Assembly: GCF_000294655.1 (NCBI RefSeq)
Contig: NZ_CAHP01000015.1
Location: 45,398-109,397, forward strand
Origin: Magnetospirillum molischianum DSM 120
Lineage (GTDB): Bacteria; Pseudomonadota; Alphaproteobacteria; Rhodospirillales; Magnetospirillaceae
DNA length: 64,000 nt
Reading direction: 5' to 3'
Of this stretch, positions 17,955 through 26,386 are shown one piece after another. The notes under the pieces were generated by a model. The model was not told the DNA's origin. It made no database searches and worked only from the letters and a program-made list of their open reading frames with translations. The position numbers and the translations under genes were made by a program. The stretch's first letter is position 1. Every line of letters begins with the position of its first letter.

Positions 17955-18995
17955 ATGGACGAAATCAAGACGGCGATCCTGGGAGCCAGCGGCTATACCG
18001 GTGCCGAATTGTTGCGCTTTTTGGCCGGACACCCCGCCTTTCGCGTTACAGCGTTGACAGCTGATCGCAAAGCCGGTCAGGCGATGGCGCACGTCTTCCC
18101 GCATTTTGCCGCCCTGACCCTCCCCGATCTGGTATCGATCGATCAGGTTGACTTCTCGGGGATCGACGCAGTGTTCTGCTGCTTGCCTCACGGCACTACC
18201 CAGGACGTGATCTCCACCCTGCCCGCTTCGGTCAAGGTCTGCGATCTGTCGGCCGATTTCCGGCTGCGTGACGTCGAGACCTATGCACGCTGGTACGGTC
18301 ATCCGCATCAAGCGCCAGAGCTTCAGAAAACCGCAGTTTATGGTCTGACTGAGCTGGCTCGCCCGGAAATCCGCAAGGCTCGGCTGGTCGCCAATCCCGG
18401 ATGCTATCCGACCTCGGCGCAATTGCCGCTGATTCCGCTGTTGCGGGCCGGGTTGATCAAGGCCGACGACATTATCATCGACGCAATGTCTGGCGTGTCG
18501 GGAGCAGGCCGCGCCGCCAAGGAAGCTAATCTTTATACTGAGGTCGCCGAGGGTATCCACCCCTATGGCATCGCAGGCCACCGCCACGCCCCCGAGATCG
18601 AACAGGGCTTGTCCGATGCCGCTGGACGGACGGTCGATGTCAGCTTCACCCCGCACCTGATGCCGATGAACCGGGGGATGCTATCGACGATCCATGTCCG
18701 CCCCGCTGCTGGCGTCGATGCCGCAGCGCTGCGCTCAGCTCTGTCCGAGATTTATCGGGACGAACCGTTCGTGCGGGTGCTGCCCGATGGAGGAGTGCCG
18801 GCCACCCGCAATGTGCGCGGTTCGAATCTGTGTCTGATCGGAGTATTTGCCGACCGCGTTCCCGGCCGTGCAATCCTTGTCTCGGCAATCGACAATCTGG
18901 TCAAGGGAGCATCCGGTCAAGCTCTCCAAAACATGAACCTGATGTTCGGACTGCCCGAGACCATGGGTCTTGATCTGCAACCCCTGTTCCCCTGA
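17955..18995 (+). CDS. argC: N-acetyl-gamma-glutamyl-phosphate reductase
   Basis: 346 residues from the ATG at 17955 (GGGGA six bases upstream); a TTG at 17943 is less likely. It has the NADP-binding N-terminus ILGASGYTGAELLRFL and the catalytic Cys in VANPGCYPT, plus HRHAPEIEQ in the dimerisation domain. It is the third step of arginine biosynthesis, reducing N-acetylglutamyl phosphate to the semialdehyde. It is followed after eight bases by a gamma-carbonic-anhydrase-like gene, so they probably share a transcript. Confidence 0.96.
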   Translation: MDEIKTAILGASGYTGAELLRFLAGHPAFRVTALTADRKAGQAMAHVFPHFAALTLPDLVSIDQVDFSGIDAVFCCLPHGTTQDVISTLPASVKVCDLSADFRLRDVETYARWYGHPHQAPELQKTAVYGLTELARPEIRKARLVANPGCYPTSAQLPLIPLLRAGLIKADDIIIDAMSGVSGAGRAAKEANLYTEVAEGIHPYGIAGHRHAPEIEQGLSDAAGRTVDVSFTPHLMPMNRGMLSTIHVRPAAGVDAAALRSALSEIYRDEPFVRVLPDGGVPATRNVRGSNLCLIGVFADRVPGRAILVSAIDNLVKGASGQALQNMNLMFGLPETMGLDLQPLFP

Positions 18996-19003
18996 GGCGA
19001 AAC

Positions 19004-19528
19004 ATGAGCGGTTTGATCCTTCCCTGGCAGGGCAGATTGCCCGAGATCGACGCAACCGCGTTTATCGCACCCAACGCCACAGTAATAGGCGATGTGACGA
19101 TTGGAGCCGAATCAAGCATCTGGTTCGGCTGCATCCTGCGCGGCGACGTCAATGAAATCCGCATTGGGGCGCGGACCAACATTCAAGACGGTACCGTGAT
19201 TCACGTCACCCGCCGGACTTTCGGCACCAATATCGGCTCTGACATCACGATCGGCCATGCAGCAGTGCTTCATGGTTGTACTCTGGAAGATTGCTGCTTC
19301 ATCGGGATGGGGGCGGTCTTGCTCGACGGCGTGGTCGTGGAACGTGAGGCGATGATTGCTGCGGGTGCAGTAGTAACACCGGGCAAGCGGATCAGGACAG
19401 GTGAGTTATGGGGCGGCAATCCGGCCCGCCTGCTGCGTCCATTGACCGAGCAGGATCGGGCTCATTTCCCGATCTCGGCAGCCAATTACACCGAACTTAG
19501 CCGACATTACCGTGACAATCTCGGTTGA
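19004..19528 (+). CDS. Gamma-carbonic anhydrase-like hexapeptide protein
   Basis: 174 residues of left-handed beta-helix repeats (IAPNATVIGDVTIGAESSIW, CILRGD, NIQDGTVIHVT). The family metal ligands are visible: His in GHAAVLHGC and in the preceding HVT loop, with an NPARLLR C-terminal segment. This is the YrdA/PaaY/CaiE type. Many members bind zinc and some are active carbonic anhydrases; activity here is inferred only. Located eight bases after argC. Confidence 0.9.
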   Translation: MSGLILPWQGRLPEIDATAFIAPNATVIGDVTIGAESSIWFGCILRGDVNEIRIGARTNIQDGTVIHVTRRTFGTNIGSDITIGHAAVLHGCTLEDCCFIGMGAVLLDGVVVEREAMIAAGAVVTPGKRIRTGELWGGNPARLLRPLTEQDRAHFPISAANYTELSRHYRDNLG

Positions 19529-19553
19529 GTAGCCCTACGAACGCAACGCCAAG

Positions 19554-21227
19554 ATGAACGCGAAACAAACTGCCAAAGGACTGCTGAACCGATTGACGCG
19601 GCCTCTGGCCGCGATTGGCCGCCGTCTGACCACCCGTGAGGAGAACGAAGCGGAGCAGACAGCCACGTCTGCCGAACCGTTCGACGACCGTCTGGTCGAA
19701 GACACCTTCTCACTGACTCTCGAAGAAATGCTGACCGAGGATGCTGGGCGCTTCCAGGTAAAGCTCCAGATTATCTCCCTGGTCCAGTTTCGAGAGGCGG
19801 TCGGTGATAAATGGGCACGGCTTTCGGAAAAAGTGATGCTGATCGCCGAAGGTGTAATCGCCCAACATCTTGGTGCCGGCAATGTCAGCGGCCGCCAGGG
19901 CCAGGATTTCTTCGTCCTGCTCTTTCGTACCGTGCCTCATGCCGAGGGACGACGACGCTCGATCCTGATTGCCCAGGAATTGGGAACCCGGTTGCTCGGT
20001 AACCAGTTCATTGCCGGAGATCAACCGCTGGCTCTTGCCGCTGAACTTGATCTGGCCGACGCGATTGGCCCCGATGGACGATTGAACCCGTCAGCTCTCG
20101 CCAGTGCGATCGACGCAACGCGAGCCGAGATTGCCCATGAGACCGCGAAAGAAGGCACTCGACGTGAACCGAATCTGGTAACCGACCTCAATGGCGGAAT
20201 CAGACGCTCGCTCATGCCTGGCCAGTCGGGCGATAATGGCGAGGCGGTGGATCGGACGGCCGAAACAGCATGGGCGGGCCACACCGAGTATCGCGATGGC
20301 GAACCGGTCGATCCGCGCTGGAAAGCGATGCGAACAGCGGCTCCGCGACCCCAGACTGAACCCGAGTGGAAACCGCTGGAGACAGAGAAGAAACGCACCA
20401 AGACCGAGCCGGACTGGAAGCCACTGGAGACCGCCCGGAGACTCCCAGAAGGCCACCCGGATTCAGCTCCACCGATGCCTGCCGATGCCGTCTTGACGCT
20501 AACTTGGCGGCCGACCTGGATGGGTTCAACCGAAACCCTGGGTGCCTACCAGGCACGAATCAGCCGCGTCGATCAGCCGGGGCAGACGCCTCGCGACGGC
20601 AGCCGTGCTTATCCATCGGAGGGGGGCGATACCGCACTGGCTCTTGACCGCACCATCATTACCAATGCCGTGCGGGAATTGTGCGCGGCCGACACCCCGA
20701 TACCACGCGCCGCATTGATCCTGCCGCTACATTGGGCTTCGGTCAGCTCTGCGCGCCGACTATCGTTGTTGGCCCCGCTTGCCGACTTGATTGAAGGTCA
20801 GCGCGGCGGTCGAATTATCTTCGAGTTGTTCGGCATGCCCGACGATCTTGCCACCCGAGATCTGAACGACACGATTCAAGCTCTGCGTCCGCTCTGCCGC
20901 GAAGTGATGATCCGGGTTTCTATCGACCAGCCCCGTGCCGCCCGCGCCGCGGATTGCCACGCCAGCGCTATTGGCGTCGATCTCGACGAGTTGTTCGTCA
21001 CTGGCCAAGCCGACGACGACACCCTCCTCGACGCCCTGGCAGGACTGCATCAAAAGGCCGATGCGGCGGGACTCGGGGTTTATGCCTGGGGACTCCGCCG
21101 CCGTGCCCTTGTCACCGGAACCGTAATGGGAGGCTACAGCCTTATCAACGGTCCAGGTCTGATGAAAGATCTTTCCCGCCCCGCCCGCGCCCTACCTGCC
21201 CCACGCAGCCGATTCGCAAAAGCGTAA
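19554..21227 (+). CDS. Protein with degenerate GGDEF-like and EAL-like domains
   Basis: 557 residues, no TM segment. Residues about 45-200 resemble a GGDEF fold, but the signature position reads GQDFF (in GRQGQDFFVLLF), so cyclase activity is unlikely. A charged linker follows (about 220-300) with a short tandem repeat: EPEWKPLET then EPDWKPLET. Residues about 310-550 resemble an EAL fold (TLTWRPTW, IIFELFGMP, GVYAWGL) but lack the EAL and metal-binding residues. If the assignment is right it is a non-catalytic c-di-GMP or scaffold protein. The domain calls rest on pattern similarity only and a profile search could overturn them. It ends base-to-base with modC on the other strand. Confidence 0.6.
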   Translation: MNAKQTAKGLLNRLTRPLAAIGRRLTTREENEAEQTATSAEPFDDRLVEDTFSLTLEEMLTEDAGRFQVKLQIISLVQFREAVGDKWARLSEKVMLIAEGVIAQHLGAGNVSGRQGQDFFVLLFRTVPHAEGRRRSILIAQELGTRLLGNQFIAGDQPLALAAELDLADAIGPDGRLNPSALASAIDATRAEIAHETAKEGTRREPNLVTDLNGGIRRSLMPGQSGDNGEAVDRTAETAWAGHTEYRDGEPVDPRWKAMRTAAPRPQTEPEWKPLETEKKRTKTEPDWKPLETARRLPEGHPDSAPPMPADAVLTLTWRPTWMGSTETLGAYQARISRVDQPGQTPRDGSRAYPSEGGDTALALDRTIITNAVRELCAADTPIPRAALILPLHWASVSSARRLSLLAPLADLIEGQRGGRIIFELFGMPDDLATRDLNDTIQALRPLCREVMIRVSIDQPRAARAADCHASAIGVDLDELFVTGQADDDTLLDALAGLHQKADAAGLGVYAWGLRRRALVTGTVMGGYSLINGPGLMKDLSRPARALPAPRSRFAKA

Positions 21228-22346
21228 TCATCCGGGCAGCGTGTCCACCAGACCGAACGGACGGTCGGCAACGTCGCCACGAGCAATAGTGAGTGACTTA
21301 ATCAGAGCGGTTACCGACATACCCGGCCGGAGCGAAAGTTCAGACTGAGCCTCGGCGGTAATCCGTGACCACAGGGCACAACCGCCACAATCAAGGATGA
21401 CGTCAACCAGATAAAAGTCGAGCGGCGTCACCGAACGAACGACGGCCGATAATTGATTGCGGACACTGAGACCGACAGGTGGTGCCAGCGCAATAGCGAC
21501 ATCTTGGGCATGGATACGAACGCGCACCAGAGTTCCAGACGGCGAAGCGATCTGGCTAACCTTCAATTCACCACCGGGAAAAGCCAGGGTACTGATGCCA
21601 AACGCCGATTCTTCGCCGGTCAGAGTAGCGGCAATGACAGATCCGGCCTCACCATGGCCGGTTAGGGCCGCATAATTGGGCGAGGAAAGTAAATCCTCGA
21701 CAGAACCGATTGCGGCCAATCGCCCCGCATCGATCAGAGCCAGAGTATCGGCCAGCCGCAGAACCTCTTCCATCGAGTGACTGACATAGACGATTGGAAT
21801 ATCGAACTGGCGCGATAGTCCCGCGATGAAGGGGAGCAACTCGTTCTTGCGCCCGCCGTCAAGCGAGGCCAGAGGTTCGTCCATCAGCAGGATGCGGGGA
21901 GAGGCCAACAGCGCGCGGCCGATCGCGACGCGCTGCTTCTCGCCGCCAGACAGTCCGGTCGGGCGGCGATCGAGCAAGGGGCCAATCCCCAGTACAGACA
22001 CGACATGATCGACGGAAATCCTGCGCTCCGCAGGCGGCAATCGCTTCATCCCGAAGCACAGATTATCGTGCACTGAAAGATGCGGAAACAGCCGGTGTTC
22101 CTGAAAGACGTAGCCCAGGCGGCGGGATTCGGGCGGCAGGTTCACACCACGGCCACTATCGAACAGCACCTTGCCATCAACTGCGATCCGCCCCCGGTCG
22201 GGCTGTGACAATCCAGCGACCATATTGATCAGAGAGGTTTTGCCTGAACCGGACTGGCCGAACAGAGCGGTAACCCCAGACCCGGCGGTAAACGCAATCT
22301 CCAGGGTAAAGTCTCCCTGGCGACGGGTAACGTCAATCTCCAGCAT
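21228..22346 (-). CDS. modC: Molybdate ABC transporter ATP-binding protein ModC
   Basis: 372 residues from the ATG at 22346. Walker A GQSGSGKTS, signature LSGGEKQR, Walker B ILLMDEPLASLD, and the H-loop His in YVSHSMEEV. The C-terminus (about 285-365) is a molybdate-binding MOP-like domain, which separates ModC from other import ATPases. It energises Mo/W uptake with ModB and ModA. Last gene of the modABC operon, five bases after modB. The N-terminal extension to 22439 overlaps modB and is rejected. Confidence 0.95.
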   Translation of the reverse strand: MLEIDVTRRQGDFTLEIAFTAGSGVTALFGQSGSGKTSLINMVAGLSQPDRGRIAVDGKVLFDSGRGVNLPPESRRLGYVFQEHRLFPHLSVHDNLCFGMKRLPPAERRISVDHVVSVLGIGPLLDRRPTGLSGGEKQRVAIGRALLASPRILLMDEPLASLDGGRKNELLPFIAGLSRQFDIPIVYVSHSMEEVLRLADTLALIDAGRLAAIGSVEDLLSSPNYAALTGHGEAGSVIAATLTGEESAFGISTLAFPGGELKVSQIASPSGTLVRVRIHAQDVAIALAPPVGLSVRNQLSAVVRSVTPLDFYLVDVILDCGGCALWSRITAEAQSELSLRPGMSVTALIKSLTIARGDVADRPFGLVDTLPG

Positions 22347-22351
22347 CGCGC

Positions 22352-23047
22352 TCACCCTTCCATCCTGACCCGCATTCGATGGGCGAGGATTTCCGAAGCC
22401 AGCAATGCGGCAAAAGCCACGACGACCGAGATGATACACAACCGAAGCGCCGGCTCGTCGCTCCCCGGCACCTGAGTCAGAGCGTATAGAGCAATCGGAA
22501 GCGTCCGGGTTTCGCCAGGAATGTTCGAAACAAAGGTGATAGTAGCGCCAAATTCGGACAGCGAGCGGGCGAAGGCTAAAATCACTCCAGCCAGCACACC
22601 AGGCATCGCCAGCGGCATGGTGACGGAAAAGAAGGTTCGAATCGGACCACAGCCCAGTGTCCTGGCTGCCTGCTCCAATCCGCGATCAACACCTTCGAGC
22701 GCCAGCCGGATTGCCCGAACCATCAGGGGAAACGCTACCACCGCCGATGCGATCGCAGCCCCCTTCCAGGTAAAGGCCAGCGTTATCCCGAACCAGTCGT
22801 ACAGCCACGCCCCCACGACACCCTTGCGCCCTAGCAGAACCAACAGGGCATAGCCGACAACCACCGGCGGCAAGACCAGGGGCAAATGTATCAGCCCATC
22901 GAACAGCGACTTGCCGGGAAAATCGCGCCGAGCCAGAACCCAGGCGGAGAAGATGCCGAACGGCAGAGACCCCACCACTGCCCAGCCGGAAACCAGCAGA
23001 GACAGCGACAGGGCCTCGCGCTCAAGCGGGGTCAGAGTAAACCACAT
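22352..23047 (-). CDS. modB: Molybdate ABC transporter permease ModB
   Basis: 231 residues with five to six TM helices. The permease-ATPase contact motif is the EAA-type loop EQAARTLGCGPIRTFFSVTM. FARSLSEFGATITFVSNIPGETRT is the typical ModB/CysT segment. Located between modA (22 bp) and modC (5 bp). Confidence 0.95.
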   Translation of the reverse strand: MWFTLTPLEREALSLSLLVSGWAVVGSLPFGIFSAWVLARRDFPGKSLFDGLIHLPLVLPPVVVGYALLVLLGRKGVVGAWLYDWFGITLAFTWKGAAIASAVVAFPLMVRAIRLALEGVDRGLEQAARTLGCGPIRTFFSVTMPLAMPGVLAGVILAFARSLSEFGATITFVSNIPGETRTLPIALYALTQVPGSDEPALRLCIISVVVAFAALLASEILAHRMRVRMEG

Positions 23048-23068
23048 CGTGCCGACCCCTGCCCTGGG

Positions 23069-23836
23069 CTAGTTGACCTTAAAGCCGTAGCGGGTGAACA
23101 CCCCCTTTGCCTCAGGACTACGAACGAAGTCGAGGAAAGACCGCGCCGCCGCAGAATCCTTACCCGCGACCAGAGCGAAAGGATAGACGATCGGGTCGTG
23201 CATGCTTTCTGGGAACACACCAACGACTTTGACCTTCGCGCTGACTGCGGCGTCAGTGGCATAGACCACGCCCAGAGGGACCTCCCCACGTTCGACCAGA
23301 GACAGGGCGGCGCGAACGCTGTCGGCACCGGCAACCTTGGGAGCAACGGCGGCCCACTGCCCGGCCCGCTCCATCGCCTGTTTGAAATAGAGTCCAACCG
23401 GAACTGAATCCGGGTTCCCCGTCGCAATCCGCCCTTCACCGGCCAGAGCGGCGATATTGGTTTTCGCGGTCAAATCAATCTTATCCTGGGCCGAATTAGC
23501 CGGGGCGATCAGAACCAGCAGATTGCCGAGAAGATTGAAGCGGGTTTCCGGATCGACCAGTTTGTGTTCGACCATGTAGTTCATCCACTTCAGGTCGGCG
23601 GAAACGAAAACATCGGCCGGAGCGCCCTGCTCGATCTGGCGGGCCAATGCCGAAGACGCGGCATAGGACGCCACCATCTTGTCACCGGTTCGAGCGGTAT
23701 AAAGCTCACCGATATCATTCAAGGCATTGGTCAGCGAGGCAGCGGCGAACACCCGCACCTCGGCAGCCATCGCCGAAGCGGAGAAAAAGGTGAAAACAAG
23801 GCCGAACAGTGCGGCGATCAGACGAGTCCTGGGCAT
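23069..23836 (-). CDS. modA: Molybdate ABC transporter periplasmic binding protein ModA
   Basis: 255 residues from the ATG at 23836 (GGAG nine bases upstream); the TTG at 23845 is rejected. Signal peptide ends near SAMAAE. The binding fold shows VFAAASLTNAL and PADVFVSAD, the oxyanion-binding segments of ModA. It captures molybdate or tungstate in the periplasm. Directly preceded by a ModE-type box (23867-23895), so it is probably repressed when Mo is plentiful. Confidence 0.95.
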   Translation of the reverse strand: MPRTRLIAALFGLVFTFFSASAMAAEVRVFAAASLTNALNDIGELYTARTGDKMVASYAASSALARQIEQGAPADVFVSADLKWMNYMVEHKLVDPETRFNLLGNLLVLIAPANSAQDKIDLTAKTNIAALAGEGRIATGNPDSVPVGLYFKQAMERAGQWAAVAPKVAGADSVRAALSLVERGEVPLGVVYATDAAVSAKVKVVGVFPESMHDPIVYPFALVAGKDSAAARSFLDFVRSPEAKGVFTRYGFKVN

Positions 23837-23866
23837 GCCGAACAACTCCGTTCACGGTCTGCGATC

Positions 23867-23895
23867 ATCTTTATATAGTCTATGACTATAACGAT
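23867..23895. promoter_or_regulatory. ModE-type molybdate operator (Mo-box) upstream of modA
   Basis: A 29-bp imperfect palindrome beginning ATCTTTATATA and ending ACTATAACGAT with a 7-base spacer. It matches the known ModE box layout (ATCG-TATATA, 6-7 bases, TATATAACGAT) closely. It sits 31 bp upstream of the modA start, where it could overlap the promoter. No modE gene lies in the window. Confidence 0.75.
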
Positions 23896-23945
23896 GTCTC
23901 GCGTTTTCCCACCCCGACCGGGTAGGGTCCGACCTGAAGGGAGAG

Positions 23946-25553
23946 TTATGTATATTCCGCCCAAGCGGTTGGAAACGCTATCGTAACGGTAGTTCCCTTT
24001 CCCACGACGCTTTCGATTCTCATCCACCCTCTGTGTAAATCGACCAGAGAACGTACAACCGCCAAACCAAGTCCTCCGCCTTTGCTGGGACGCGCCTGGC
24101 TTGAATCAGCTTGCTCGAATGGACGCATGAGGCGGGGAACATCCGTCGCATCAATCCCAATACCGGTATCGCTAACCCGGATCACCGTCATCGGACCATC
24201 GGCGTCCACCTCCACGGTGACCACGCCTCCAGCCGGCGTAAATTTAACTGCATTCGACAAAAGGTTGATAAGGCTTTGCCGCACCGCACGCTTGTCGGCG
24301 AATAGAGCGGGTGGAGCCCGTTCCGTCTTAATGCCTATCCGGATTCCAACAGTTTCCGCATCGGCCTGAAGCAGACGCGCGCACTCGTGAACTAACGGAG
24401 CGACGGCGAACAGACCGGGATGCAACACCCACTTGCCCGCTTCGATCTTCGACAAATCAAGTAGATCGTTGACCAGTTCGAGCAAATGTTGCCCGCTATC
24501 ATGAATGCTGGCAGCATATTCGCGATGACGGGAGACAAATCCGTTTGTTTCACCTTCAATCATCAGCAATTCTGAAAACCCCAGGATTGCGTTAAGTGGC
24601 GTGCGAAATTCATGACTGACATTGGCGAGAAAGTGAGATTTAGCACGGTTAGCTTCTTCGGCGACGAGGCGGCTTTCCATCAATTCGCGCTCGGCTTTCT
24701 TCCGCTCGGTAATGTCGGAGAAGATCCCGACATATTTGTCGATCGCGCCCCCCTCACCACGAATCAACACGATCGACAGCCAGACCGGATAGACCTCCCC
24801 ATTCTTACGCCGGTTCCACAGCTCTCCCTGCCATTTTCCATCCTTTTCTAATTCAATCCACATCGCAGTATAAAATTCGCGATTCTGGCGGCCGGACCCC
24901 ATTACTCGCGGGTTGCGTCCCTCGATCTCTGCCGAAGAAAAACCAGTGATCAGACAAAAAGCGGGGTTAACCGCGATCACCCGCGACAGAGAATCGCACA
25001 CCATGATGGCTTCGGCGGATGAATCGAAAATGGTTCCGGCAAGGCGGACGTTATCGGCTTCGCTGCGACGGCGGGCATCGACTTCAAGACTTAGGCTCCG
25101 GTTGGCCTCGGTCAGTAGGCCTAGCAACCGCTTCGATTCGGCATGAGAGCGATGTAGCTCGATAAACACCCTTACCTTCGACAGCAACACCATTTCGTCG
25201 ATTGGTTTCTCGATGTAATCGACCGCGCCGACACCGTAGCCTCGGCGGCGATGCACGTCGTCACGGTAGACGGCAGTCAGGAAGATAATTGGAATATCGC
25301 AGGTTTGCTCCTCGCCCCGCATCAGTTCGGCGACTTCATAACCGTCGATTTCAGGCATCTGCACATCAAGTAACACCAGAGCGAAATCGTGATTCAGGCA
25401 GAGTTTCAGAGCCTCGTTACCCGAACTTGCCGTCATCACTTCGACATCGACTTTCATAAGCAGATTTCTCAGCGCAGCCAAATTGCTAGGCTGATCGTCG
25501 ACGATCAGCAACTTGGATCGTGGCAAGACGAGATCGCTTTCAGACGAAATCAT
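23946..25553 (-). CDS. Receiver-PAS-histidine kinase
   Basis: 535 residues from the ATG at 25553, with GGAGG eight bases upstream. Residues about 12-125 are a receiver (IVDDQPSNL, the Asp in LVLLDVQMPEIDGYE, Lys in YIEKP). A short coiled coil and a PAS domain with PAC end follow (TGFSSAEIEGRNPRVM, YVGIFSDITERK). HisKA has the His in FLANVSHEFRTPLNA, and HATPase has NLLSNAVKF, DTGIGI and GGGLGLAV. It is cytoplasmic with no TM. Its start overlaps the cheR stop (ATGA), so it is the third gene of a coupled signalling operon and probably receives phosphate from the hybrid kinase upstream. Confidence 0.93.
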   Translation of the reverse strand: MISSESDLVLPRSKLLIVDDQPSNLAALRNLLMKVDVEVMTASSGNEALKLCLNHDFALVLLDVQMPEIDGYEVAELMRGEEQTCDIPIIFLTAVYRDDVHRRRGYGVGAVDYIEKPIDEMVLLSKVRVFIELHRSHAESKRLLGLLTEANRSLSLEVDARRRSEADNVRLAGTIFDSSAEAIMVCDSLSRVIAVNPAFCLITGFSSAEIEGRNPRVMGSGRQNREFYTAMWIELEKDGKWQGELWNRRKNGEVYPVWLSIVLIRGEGGAIDKYVGIFSDITERKKAERELMESRLVAEEANRAKSHFLANVSHEFRTPLNAILGFSELLMIEGETNGFVSRHREYAASIHDSGQHLLELVNDLLDLSKIEAGKWVLHPGLFAVAPLVHECARLLQADAETVGIRIGIKTERAPPALFADKRAVRQSLINLLSNAVKFTPAGGVVTVEVDADGPMTVIRVSDTGIGIDATDVPRLMRPFEQADSSQARPSKGGGLGLAVVRSLVDLHRGWMRIESVVGKGTTVTIAFPTAWAEYT

Positions 25554-26386
25554 TGGTGCGCCTCCGCTTTCCTGAAGATGCGGCACCTCTCGTTCACCGT
25601 CCGAAAGCGGGCCGTGGATTCGGAGGATTCCAGGGTTTCCCGTGTTCCCAGGCACAGGAACCCCCCACGGATCAGGGCATCGGAGAACAGCGACAGAACC
25701 TGTTGCTGTAAAACGCGGTCGAAATAGATCAGGACGTTGCGGCAGACCACCATGTGGACCTCGCAGAACACGCCATCGGCGACTAAATTATGGTGAGCGA
25801 AGACGATTTTCGAACGCAATTCATCATTGAATTTGGCATAGCCATAGGCAAAGTGAAGATGATCTTCCAAAGCTCCAGTTCCACCGGCCGCGCGATACCC
25901 GACGGAGCAGGCCGACAACACCGTTTTAGCGGAATAGATCCCCTCCTCGGCTCTGGCCAGGGCGCCGTCGTTGATATCGGTGGCGAAGATCTGAGTTTTT
26001 GGCAGCAACCCTTCTTCCTTCAGCAGGATCGCCAAGGAATAGGCTTCCTCGCCAGTAGCGCATCCGGCCTGCCAGATCGAAATACGCGGATAGCTCTCCA
26101 GAACCGGCAGGACCGTGCGGCGGAGCGCCAGGAAAACCTCGGGATCACGAAACATTGAGGTCACCGGCACTGACAGGCTGGTCAAAATTTGCGGCAGAAA
26201 GTCATTGTCATGCAGCAGACGAGGAATCAACTCGGACAGAGAGGAATGGCCCAACGAACTTGCAAAGGCCAATAACCGCCGTCGCATTGACGGTCGGGCG
26301 TAATGGCGGAAATCATATCCGTGGCGTTGTTGCAACGCCTCAAGGAATAGGCCGATTTCTATATCCTGCACCTCTTCCGGGGTCAT
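25550..26386 (-). CDS. cheR: CheR-type protein methyltransferase
   Basis: 278 residues. An N-terminal helical CheR domain (YDFRHYARPSMRRRL) precedes the SAM-binding methyltransferase core (WQAGCATGEEAYSLAI, FATDIN, VVCRNVLIYFD). CheR methylates glutamates on chemoreceptors. Here no MCP or CheB is in the operon; instead it lies between two kinases with ATGA overlaps on both sides. Its substrate may be the kinase sensor or linker helices rather than a classic receptor, which is inference from context. Confidence 0.93.
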   Translation of the reverse strand: MTPEEVQDIEIGLFLEALQQRHGYDFRHYARPSMRRRLLAFASSLGHSSLSELIPRLLHDNDFLPQILTSLSVPVTSMFRDPEVFLALRRTVLPVLESYPRISIWQAGCATGEEAYSLAILLKEEGLLPKTQIFATDINDGALARAEEGIYSAKTVLSACSVGYRAAGGTGALEDHLHFAYGYAKFNDELRSKIVFAHHNLVADGVFCEVHMVVCRNVLIYFDRVLQQQVLSLFSDALIRGGFLCLGTRETLESSESTARFRTVNERCRIFRKAEAHQ

